Assembly: GCA_002351535.1 (NCBI GenBank)
Contig: DEGR01000050.1
Span: 1-49,222 of the forward strand
Origin: Lachnospira sp. UBA2821
GTDB taxonomy: Bacteria; Bacillota; Clostridia; Lachnospirales; Lachnospiraceae
DNA: 49,222 nt
Direction of reading: 5' to 3'
Below are positions 25,123 through 31,992 of the stretch, in pieces. Positions within the stretch are counted from its first letter, which is position 1. Each line of letters begins with the position of its first letter. The position numbers and the translations under genes are program-made. The notes beneath the pieces were generated by a model. That model made no database searches, was not told the origin of the DNA, and saw only the letters and a program-made list of their open reading frames with translations.

Positions 25123-25806
25123 TTAATCTTCCTTCTTTCCTACCCTTCCACAAGATTTCTTCTCTGTACATACTCCTGAAATATCACATTTTGGAACAAA
25201 ATAATTATCAACAATATATTTCCATTCATCTGATACTTCACTTAATGCCTTACATATATCATTAAACAACACCCTGTATTCCCAGTATGCCCTGTTGCAC
25301 ATTCTCTGATGGCTCATATCGACAAGATTTCTTAAATTTCTCTTGTCAACAACTTTAGTAGACATTCCAAGCGGTAACAGCATTGCCGCATCTTCTCTTG
25401 GCATTCCAAGCTCTTCTTCCAAATATTTACATGTATTGCTTATACTCTCCATCATGTCTGTATATCTTTTATAAGCTTCCTCATTCTTTTTAATTCTTTC
25501 AGGAACAATGTATTCAAAATTATCATATTTGATATATCTTGTACTTGCCTGAAGTCTTGTTGGAGCACCTCCGATATGTGTATACCACTCTCTTATTACT
25601 CTTGCAGAATATCCGTCCAATACCATTTCAACATTAACATATTCCATAACTCTTCCATGTCCTGATTTAAGACATTCAAGTCCCCTTTTATAGTTTTTCT
25701 CTCTGTCTGTTATATTACCTCCCCAGCACACTCCTGCCCTCTGTCCCATAAGTGTAAGCGGATTTTTTGTTGTCTCTTCTAATATTAATATATTTCCCAT
25801 TTTCAT
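25123..25806 (-). CDS. thyX: FAD-dependent thymidylate synthase, atypical signature
   Basis: This 227-aa flavoenzyme methylates dUMP to dTMP. The fold-defining region matches ThyX (HGRVMEYVNVEMVLDGYSARVIREWYTH), but the signature RHR-x7-S-x-R is altered: residues 72-91 read REWYTHIGGAPTRLQASTRY, keeping the first Arg, His77 and S-T-R but losing the two Arg around His, with two extra residues. The C-terminus has a Cys-rich tail (KCDISGVCTEKKSCG). Start follows AAAGGA closely; a second ATG two codons on is also possible. It is co-transcribed with the lysozyme gene. Confidence 0.82.
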   Translation of the reverse strand: MKMGNILILEETTKNPLTLMGQRAGVCWGGNITDREKNYKRGLECLKSGHGRVMEYVNVEMVLDGYSARVIREWYTHIGGAPTRLQASTRYIKYDNFEYIVPERIKKNEEAYKRYTDMMESISNTCKYLEEELGMPREDAAMLLPLGMSTKVVDKRNLRNLVDMSHQRMCNRAYWEYRVLFNDICKALSEVSDEWKYIVDNYFVPKCDISGVCTEKKSCGRVGKKED

Positions 25807-25882
25807 AATATCCTTTCATAAAACATATTTCAATAACTGTTTTATTATAAGCTATTAATACAGCTAAATCAAATACATTACA

Positions 25883-25912
25883 GAATAAATTTTACATTTA
25901 AAGTATATAATA
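25883..25912 (+). promoter_or_regulatory. Candidate sigma-G promoter of spoVAC
   Basis: GAATA (25883-25887), 18 nt, TATAATA (25906-25912). This fits the sigma-G consensus GHATR-N18-CATWMTA with one mismatch (T for the first C). The -10 also resembles a sigma-A TATAAT, so the sigma assignment is inference. It lies 45 bp before the spoVAC ATG, as needed for a gene cut off from its usual operon. Confidence 0.5.
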
Positions 25913-25957
25913 AAAATGAAGCTTTCTGAGAGCATATCACATCATAAAGGAGGATAT

Positions 25958-26419
25958 ATGGAATCAAATGAAGCTATAAACAAACGTAACAAAGAATATA
26001 ATGATTATGTCAAATCAGTAACACCAACTCACAATACATGGCTTAATATGGGTAAGGCTTTTATTACAGGTGGAATCATATGTACAATCGGACAGATTCT
26101 ATTTAACACAGCTCATGATACGTTTAATCTCAGCAAAGATATGTCCGGTAATTGGACAAGCCTGTTACTTATACTTCTAAGCATATCATTAACGGCACTA
26201 AATATTTTTCCATCTATCGCAAAATGGGGTGGTGCCGGTGCACTGGTTCCAATTACAGGCTTTGCAAACGGAGTTGCAGCACCTGCAATTGAGTTCAAAA
26301 AAGAAGGCCAGGTATTCGGAATAGGTTGTCAGATATTTAAAATAGCCGGTCCCGTAATACTGTATGGTATATTTTCAAGCTGGTGCTTAGGAATTATATA
26401 TTGGTTCACAACGCTGTAA
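25958..26419 (+). CDS. spoVAC: Stage V sporulation protein AC
   Basis: This 153-aa membrane protein is a core component of the SpoVA dipicolinate channel; the Bacillus protein acts as a mechanosensitive channel. Segments NTWLNMGKAFITGGIICTIGQ, FPSIAKWGGAGALVPITGFAN and FKKEGQVFGIGCQIFKIAGPVI are diagnostic. Start: the ATG at 25958, right after GGAGGATAT; the in-frame ATG at 25916 has no site. It stands alone on the plus strand, convergent with spoVAB and separated from spoVAD-AE, an unusual arrangement. Confidence 0.96.
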   Translation: MESNEAINKRNKEYNDYVKSVTPTHNTWLNMGKAFITGGIICTIGQILFNTAHDTFNLSKDMSGNWTSLLLILLSISLTALNIFPSIAKWGGAGALVPITGFANGVAAPAIEFKKEGQVFGIGCQIFKIAGPVILYGIFSSWCLGIIYWFTTL

Positions 26420-26448
26420 TCTATTCACATCCGAATAGACAATAAGTG

Positions 26449-26488
26449 AGAGGTATATCGCACATTTGGTACGACATACCTCTTTTTT
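26449..26488 (+). terminator. Terminator after spoVAC
   Basis: AGAGGTATATCG (26449-26460) pairs with CGACATACCTCT (26472-26483), followed by T6. It overlaps the end of the convergent spoVAB gene by a base or two. Confidence 0.82.
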
Positions 26489-26891
26489 AAGTGAAAAAAT
26501 ATGCTACTGAACCAATTAACTTTCCAAAAACTATTGCATATACTATAACACTTATTCCACTTCTCATCTTTATCTTATGAAAAAAAACTGCCATTGAATT
26601 AATCGTTTCCGCAAGTGACATCGCTAATGCCCCAACAAATATTCCAATACATATTGCACATATTATAGCAGGAACATATGACAGATTTGTTTTAACTCCG
26701 CACAGATAAAATATATTTCCTAATATTCCACCCGCAATTATACAATTTTCATATAATACCGAATGTGTTGCAGAATGTGTACTTGCTATTATTCGTGGAA
26801 AAACTCCTATTGAAGTTATAAATGAATATACTCCCGCCGATATTACTCCTCCTGATGATAACGCAATTATCACAGCCAAAATATTAATCAT
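26487..26891 (-). CDS. spoVAB: Stage V sporulation protein AB
   Basis: The product is 134 aa with four or five membrane spans. The N-terminal signature SSGGVISAGVYSFITSIGVFPRI and YENCIIAGGILGN match SpoVAB, a membrane component of the SpoVA complex. Its ATG overlaps the spoVAA stop (ATGA), indicating coupled translation. Confidence 0.92.
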   Translation of the reverse strand: MINILAVIIALSSGGVISAGVYSFITSIGVFPRIIASTHSATHSVLYENCIIAGGILGNIFYLCGVKTNLSYVPAIICAICIGIFVGALAMSLAETINSMAVFFHKIKMRSGISVIVYAIVFGKLIGSVAYFFT

Positions 26892-27502
26892 TTTTCCATC
26901 CTTTCTTCTTCTGAAATGATTGTTGAATCATATTTCTCCTCATAATCCATCATTTCCATATCTAAAGGAGAGGGTTCTTTAATATTACTCTTTCTAAGCT
27001 GTTTGTAAAATATCAGAATTCCAATTGATAACCCTATAGAATATGCTACTCCAAATATTTTTATATCTTTTTCTTTAGTAAGTCCCAACATTTCACATAT
27101 ACGGACAAACAAATCTTCTATGCCTATATCTTCATGAAATGACATTATTGCAAATGCAGAGCCGAAGAATACGATAACAGATACAAGTATTACCTTTGCA
27201 ATATCGATTTTCTTCTCATTCTTTATCCCTCCATGTTCTATAACAATATTTTCTTCACCCATACAAAATATATCCGGTTCCTCATCATTATTTTTCCTAA
27301 AATAAGAATATATACAATTAACAACATCTATTATGGATATTATCTTTCTGTCAGGTTCACTATTATCAAAATGCCATATCGATATATTTTGTATTATCTC
27401 TGACAGACTCTTGTCATAACAGCTTATTTCTGCTATATCTCTGATTTTAATAAATTCTTTATCCGTAGCAATACTTTGCTTTAATGATATATATACTTTC
27501 AA
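26888..27502 (-). CDS. spoVAA: Stage V sporulation protein AA
   Basis: The product is 204 aa, as in Bacillus (206). It has a soluble N-terminal domain (1-100), then two spans containing the diagnostic AIMSFHEDIG and VAYSIGLSIGILIFYKQL, and EPSPLDMEMMDYEEKYD near the C-terminus. Start is TTG, five bases after GGGAGAGG; its first bases overlap the stop of a 45-codon ORF upstream (TTGA), so translation is probably coupled to it. Confidence 0.92.
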   Translation of the reverse strand: MKVYISLKQSIATDKEFIKIRDIAEISCYDKSLSEIIQNISIWHFDNSEPDRKIISIIDVVNCIYSYFRKNNDEEPDIFCMGEENIVIEHGGIKNEKKIDIAKVILVSVIVFFGSAFAIMSFHEDIGIEDLFVRICEMLGLTKEKDIKIFGVAYSIGLSIGILIFYKQLRKSNIKEPSPLDMEMMDYEEKYDSTIISEEERMEK

Positions 27503-27636
27503 TTACCCTCTCCCACACTTATATCAACAAATGTTCCATCCGTAATTGTCTTTTTGTCATACACATTCTTATAAAGCAGCACTATAATGCATAAAAAAAC
27601 GGCCACAATAATTATTGTCCAAATAATTTTCTTCAT
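27499..27636 (-). CDS. 45-residue single-span membrane protein coupled to spoVAA
   Basis: The ORF runs from the ATG at 27636 (GAGG six bases upstream) to a TGA overlapping the TTG start of spoVAA. The protein starts MKKIIWTIIIVAVFLCIIVL, a single hydrophobic span with a positively charged start (N-in), followed by about 22 mainly polar residues (LYKNVYDKKTITDGTFVDIS...). A good ribosome binding site, coupling to spoVAA and a sigma-G-like promoter 33 bp upstream argue for a real gene. No family is recognised. Presumably it is expressed in the forespore with SpoVAA/AB. Confidence 0.72.
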   Translation of the reverse strand: MKKIIWTIIIVAVFLCIIVLLYKNVYDKKTITDGTFVDISVGEGN

Positions 27637-27668
27637 AACTAACCTCTCTTCCGAAAATATCTAATAAC

Positions 27669-27697
27669 TATTATGACCATTCTTCATTCTTATATTC
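27669..27697 (-). promoter_or_regulatory. Candidate sigma-G promoter of the small ORF-spoVAA-spoVAB operon
   Basis: On the minus strand GAATA (27693-27697) and CATAATA (27669-27675) are separated by 17 nt. The -10 is an exact match to the sigma-G consensus CATWMTA and the -35 matches GHATR; the usual spacing is 18. Confidence 0.55.
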
Positions 27698-27747
27698 AGT
27701 TTTATTATTGCCTATTACAGTTCTGCTGCATATTTACATTTGTGTAC

Positions 27748-30231
27748 CTACTGCTTTGTTATCTTAAATACACTTACTGACTCATCAAGGTCATCTGAAT
27801 TACCCTTAAGCTGTTTAACCGCATCATTAAGAACCTCAACTGCCTTAAGCTGTTTATCTGCACTCTTACTCAAATCGGATGAGGCCGCCTCTGTCTCATT
27901 AGATGTTGCTGAAATACTTTCAATAGCCTCAAGAGTATCATTTTTGGCATTCTCAATTCCTGTTACACTGTTAGATATGTCTTCAAGATTACATGCAAGA
28001 GTTCCAACCTGTTCTTTAATCTGTTTGAATATCTTAACTGTACTATCAAGTGCTTCCTGCTGATAATTAACAATACCCTCAGCTTTTCCTGCAGTTGCAA
28101 CAGTCTGCCCCATCTTATTCTGTATATTATCAATAATACGGCTAATCTGTTTTCCTGCCTCTCCGGACTGTTCAGCCAGCTTACGAATCTCATCTGATAC
28201 AACTGCAAATCCTTTTCCTGCCTCTCCTGCTCTTGCAGCCTCTATAGAAGCATTAAGTGAAAGAAGATTTGTTTCATCTGCTATCTCATTAATAGTCTTT
28301 ATAATTCCATTAATTGCCTTTGACTCTTGTTTAAGCTGTTCAATATCACTAATAACAGTCTTAGTAATCTCTGTCGTATCCTGAACTCTGTCATCAAGAT
28401 CACTGATTAATACCATTCCTTCATCAATTGTACTCTGTGCTGTACTTGCAATCTTTTCAATCTCTTTTGTACTTGCGTATACATCCGTAATCTTGTCTGC
28501 AAGGTCTGACATCTGATTAAGACAACTGTCAGTATCCGCAGACTGTTGTATAATTCCTGCCTCAATATAACCCACAGCAGACGTAATATCTTTAGTAGCC
28601 TGCAGTAATACGTCCGAATTATCACTTACCTGAGTTGCTGAATTCTGTACATTATCACTTACTTTCGCCATCTTAATAATAAGATTCTTAACACTCAGTA
28701 TCATATTCATAATACTGCCTGACAATACACCAAACTCATCTTTTCTTTTAAGTGCAATTGTTCCTGTCAGGTCACCTTCTGAAGTCTGCTTCATGATTAC
28801 ATTAACTTTCTTTATTGCAACAGCTATTCCCTGTGAAAGCAATGTTCCAAGAACTATAGCTATAATAAAGCAAAGGATGACTGTTATAATTATAAACTTA
28901 CCAATCTCTGTTGCCTTCTCAATAATCTCTGATCTTGGTACCAGTGCACATACAGTTGAATTACTCTTATCAACTTTACTATATACAAATAAGTACTTTT
29001 CTCCCTTATACTGTACGTACTTATATCCTCCCTTATCTTTATCCTTTATATCCTTGAAAAACTGCTGCTTACTGAACGAAATATCTGACTTGCCGCTGAT
29101 TACTTCTTTTCCGTCTGATGTGATAAATCCTTTTATACTCTTTTTGCCAATCTTTGCGTCATCCAGAATCTTTTTAACAAAGTCTTTCTTAACATCAATT
29201 ACTATATAACCTACATGCTTGTTCTTATCATCAAGAAGCTGCTTCACATAAGACATTGCATAATCATCTGTCGATGTATTGATAAGTTCGTCAATAGAAT
29301 TATGGCTTCCTATCCACGCTGCACCATTATCATCGACTTCTTTTCCTTCACCTGAATCAACAAAAGGTTTGTATAAATCACTCTTGACAACACCCGTTTG
29401 TGAAAGTGCTGAGCCATCATTTGCAAATGTAAGAACATTAAGAATATATGTATCTGCTGTAGACTCATTCTTCACTGCAAGCTTTGCATCAGCCCTTGCC
29501 TGAGTATACAATGCCGATTTCTCATCTAATGCTCCTGAATAATATTTGATAATATTATCATTCACGGATAATCTTGTAGCTGAAAGCTCTATACTCTCGA
29601 ATCCAAGATTGAAATACTGCTCTAACATCTGGACATTGGTATCAATAAGTGTTTCTGAATTCTCCGTAAGTCCCTGTCTTGATTTGGAATAAATCATAAT
29701 ACCTACTATAATAAACAACACTGCCGGTACCAGAAATGTACTTATAAGCTTCGCCTTTATTCCCTTGAACAATTTAACATTCTTAACAATCTTAATGTCA
29801 CCCTGCTCAATATTTTCCTCACCATTATTACCACGGTTAATCTTTTTCCTAAGTGTAGGAATAATATTTACAACCTTACTCTTACACCTTGAAAAAATAC
29901 TTCCATTCCTGACACGGTCTGACTTCTTAACCGCAGCTTTCTTATGCTTTCTTTCCCTGTCCGGTTTATCCTGCTTAACCTTTTTATCACTTCTGTTAAG
30001 CCTTAACTTCTTAACTCTGTCAGGCTTCCCTTCTTTATCCTTTTTTCTCTTTTCCTTTGGTTTTTTTATCCTTTTAACCTTTTCTTTCTTTTCCCCTTTA
30101 TTATGTCTTCGCCCAAACAAACTCTTTTTTTCTTTCTTTGGACTATCAGAATTATTCTGCATCTGTTCATCTTTATTGTGTTCTGTAGATGTATCATCTG
30201 CAATAATATTATTTTCAATATTATCTCCCAT
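27748..30231 (-). CDS. Methyl-accepting chemotaxis protein with long lysine-rich N-terminal extension
   Basis: The product is 827 aa. Residues 1-160 form a cytoplasmic, extremely basic extension (many KKEKK, KRIKKPKEKRKKDK, RVKKLRLNR stretches) that ordinary receptors lack. Then TM1 (about 162-182), an extracellular dCache-like sensor (about 185-440), TM2 (444-468), HAMP (466-518) and a signalling hairpin with the conserved tip EIADETNLLSLNASIEAARAGEAGKGFAVVSDEIRKLA (649-686). No CheR/CheB-type tail pentapeptide is seen. Start: the ATG at 30231 follows GGGTGA; the GTG at 30243 is the alternative. It sits between sigF and spoVAA and interrupts ancestral synteny. Confidence 0.92.
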   Translation of the reverse strand: MGDNIENNIIADDTSTEHNKDEQMQNNSDSPKKEKKSLFGRRHNKGEKKEKVKRIKKPKEKRKKDKEGKPDRVKKLRLNRSDKKVKQDKPDRERKHKKAAVKKSDRVRNGSIFSRCKSKVVNIIPTLRKKINRGNNGEENIEQGDIKIVKNVKLFKGIKAKLISTFLVPAVLFIIVGIMIYSKSRQGLTENSETLIDTNVQMLEQYFNLGFESIELSATRLSVNDNIIKYYSGALDEKSALYTQARADAKLAVKNESTADTYILNVLTFANDGSALSQTGVVKSDLYKPFVDSGEGKEVDDNGAAWIGSHNSIDELINTSTDDYAMSYVKQLLDDKNKHVGYIVIDVKKDFVKKILDDAKIGKKSIKGFITSDGKEVISGKSDISFSKQQFFKDIKDKDKGGYKYVQYKGEKYLFVYSKVDKSNSTVCALVPRSEIIEKATEIGKFIIITVILCFIIAIVLGTLLSQGIAVAIKKVNVIMKQTSEGDLTGTIALKRKDEFGVLSGSIMNMILSVKNLIIKMAKVSDNVQNSATQVSDNSDVLLQATKDITSAVGYIEAGIIQQSADTDSCLNQMSDLADKITDVYASTKEIEKIASTAQSTIDEGMVLISDLDDRVQDTTEITKTVISDIEQLKQESKAINGIIKTINEIADETNLLSLNASIEAARAGEAGKGFAVVSDEIRKLAEQSGEAGKQISRIIDNIQNKMGQTVATAGKAEGIVNYQQEALDSTVKIFKQIKEQVGTLACNLEDISNSVTGIENAKNDTLEAIESISATSNETEAASSDLSKSADKQLKAVEVLNDAVKQLKGNSDDLDESVSVFKITKQ

Positions 30232-30332
30232 ATCATCACCCACTCTCTAGTATACTATAGTGTATATTATACCAAAAATTTCTTTTCACTACTAGTTATT
30301 TTTTATATATTTCACAATATTTTTGCGGTCAT

Positions 30333-31100
30333 TTATAATCCTTCCATTTTCTTTCTAAGCTGTAACAAAATCTTCTTTTCGAGCCTGCTTACCTGTACCT
30401 GACTGATTCCCATAGTCTTTGCCACATCGCTCTGTGTCTTCTCCCCAAAATACCTGTAATTAATAAGTGTCCTCTCTCTTTCCGTCAGTTCGCCAATCAA
30501 CTGCTGTAATAACATATTATCCAGAAGCTTTTCTTTCTCTATATCTTCACATACATTTTCGCATACAACACTTCCTACTCCTGTGCCGTCACTTTTTGTC
30601 ACAAGAACCTCCGCCATACACACTTCACTGCCTTCATTCTGATATACGGTTTTATATATAGATTCAACCTCAAGATTAGCTTCAATGGCTAAAGCTATAT
30701 CTTCTATTGACATTCCCATGGCATCTGCCAGTTCTTCTACTGTTGCATCCCTTCCCTTATCATGTGCTATTCTTTCTGCCTCTTTATTAATCTTCCAGCC
30801 ATTCTCCTTTAAGGTACGGCTTACCTTTACGATTCCGTCATCTCTCAGAAATCTTTTTATCTCACCACTTATAAGCGGCACTGCATAAGTCGAAAATTTT
30901 ACATCATACTTAATATCAAACTTATCAATAGCTTTAATAAGCCCTATGCAGCCAATCTGGAACAGTTCTTCAGCATCATATCCTCTGTTCAAAAATCTTC
31001 TCACAATGCTCCATACAAGTCCGACATTTTCTTCTACAATTGTATCCCGCATTGTTTTATCACCATTTTGTGCCATAGATATCTGCTCAATTGTATCCAT
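30333..31100 (-). CDS. sigF: Forespore sigma factor sigma-F
   Basis: The product is 255 aa. Region 2 (NVGLVWSIVRRFLNRGYDAEELFQIGCIGLIKAIDKFD... FSTYAVPLISGEIKRFLRDDG), region 3 and region 4 (LTERERTLINYRYFGEKTQSDVAKTMGISQVQVSRLEKKIL) are complete. Context with spoIIAA and spoIIAB fixes it as sigma-F rather than sigma-G. It is the first compartment-specific sigma of the forespore, held inactive by SpoIIAB. AGGAGA precedes the ATG; it is 17 bp after spoIIAB. Confidence 0.97.
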   Translation of the reverse strand: MDTIEQISMAQNGDKTMRDTIVEENVGLVWSIVRRFLNRGYDAEELFQIGCIGLIKAIDKFDIKYDVKFSTYAVPLISGEIKRFLRDDGIVKVSRTLKENGWKINKEAERIAHDKGRDATVEELADAMGMSIEDIALAIEANLEVESIYKTVYQNEGSEVCMAEVLVTKSDGTGVGSVVCENVCEDIEKEKLLDNMLLQQLIGELTERERTLINYRYFGEKTQSDVAKTMGISQVQVSRLEKKILLQLRKKMEGL

Positions 31101-31117
31101 AATCTCCTCTTACACAC

Positions 31118-31540
31118 CTACTCACCAATGCCTATTTTCTTTTTCATTAATACAGTTGTTCCCTTTCCCGGCTCAGATTCCACATAAAGCTCGTCCATAA
31201 ATATTTCCATAAACGCAAATCCCATTCCTGAACGCTCATCTGCTTCCCTTGTTGTAAATAATGGTTCCTTTGCCTTTTCGATATCCTCTATTCCAACTCC
31301 TTCATCTCTGATACTGACAATTATGTAATCCCGGTCTATTTCACATATAAGTTTTATTATACCCTCACCATTTTCATATCCATGAATTACTGCATTTGTA
31401 ACCGCCTCCGACACTGCTGTCTTTATATCCGAGACTTCTTCTAATGTTGGATTAAGTCTCGCCGCAAATGCAGTGACAATCACCCTTGCAAGACTTTCAT
31501 TTTCCGATTTGCTCTCAAGTTCAACATATAATTTTTCCAT
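31118..31540 (-). CDS. spoIIAB: Anti-sigma-F factor / serine kinase
   Basis: This 140-aa GHKL-fold kinase binds sigma-F and phosphorylates SpoIIAA. The N box is SEAVTNAVIHGYEN, with G1 box RDEGVGIEDIEKA and G2 FTTREADERSGMGFAFMEIFMD. Middle gene of the spoIIA operon, nine bases after spoIIAA. Confidence 0.97.
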   Translation of the reverse strand: MEKLYVELESKSENESLARVIVTAFAARLNPTLEEVSDIKTAVSEAVTNAVIHGYENGEGIIKLICEIDRDYIIVSIRDEGVGIEDIEKAKEPLFTTREADERSGMGFAFMEIFMDELYVESEPGKGTTVLMKKKIGIGE

Positions 31541-31549
31541 TATTCTACA

Positions 31550-31888
31550 TTATCCTTTCTGATATTCCATCAATGCATCTTCGACAGTATCATATCTCTC
31601 AATTATTTTATTTAATCCTGATATGACAAATATTCTGTCAATTGTCGGGTTTATATTAACAGCGGCAATCCTGCCCCCGGCCATGTTAACCAGCTTATAT
31701 CTTCCTATAACAACTCCTATACCCGAACTGTCCATAAATGTACTCTTAGAAAAGTCAAATATAATATTTCTAATATTATTCTCCATAATTCTTTTGTCCG
31801 CTATCTGTTTAATAATCTCTGAACTGTGATGGTCTACATCCCCCGATATAATTAATATCAGGGTATTACCCTTTACTTTAGCCTGCAT
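31550..31888 (-). CDS. spoIIAA: Anti-sigma-F factor antagonist
   Basis: This 112-aa STAS protein releases sigma-F by binding SpoIIAB when unphosphorylated. The phosphorylation motif FMDSSGIGVVIGRYK has the target Ser at 54/55. Start: the ATG at 31888 is four bases after AGGAG and gives the family length; the longer frames from 31900 or 31975 have no ribosome binding site, and the latter would begin inside a terminator. First gene of spoIIAA-spoIIAB-sigF. Confidence 0.96.
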   Translation of the reverse strand: MQAKVKGNTLILIISGDVDHHSSEIIKQIADKRIMENNIRNIIFDFSKSTFMDSSGIGVVIGRYKLVNMAGGRIAAVNINPTIDRIFVISGLNKIIERYDTVEDALMEYQKG

Positions 31889-31905
31889 AATACTCCTCAT
31901 TTCCG

Positions 31906-31919
31906 AGCGACATGTCGCT
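31906..31919. promoter_or_regulatory. Perfect 14-bp palindrome in the spoIIAA leader
   Basis: AGCGACATGTCGCT lies about 18 bp upstream of the spoIIAA start. It could bind a dimeric regulator or form a leader hairpin. I could not identify a credible sigma-H promoter nearby. Confidence 0.5.
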
Positions 31920-31943
31920 ACATGTAATATAAATATATAACAA

Positions 31944-31970
31944 AACCGCCAGAACTTTATTCTGACGGTT
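31944..31970 (-). terminator. Terminator between the TPR gene and spoIIAA
   Basis: AACCGCCAGAA (31944-31954) pairs with TTCTGACGGTT (31960-31970) with one G-U in the RNA, followed on the minus strand by TTTTG. It insulates the spoIIA operon from the upstream five-gene operon. Confidence 0.7.
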
Positions 31971-31992
31971 ATCATTTGTATCTCTTTATTTT

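Noticed and set aside
29765..30250. 161-codon hydrophobic plus-strand frame
   Set aside because: It is the complement of the lysine-rich start of the chemotaxis receptor (AAA/AAG read backwards gives Leu/Phe/Ser).
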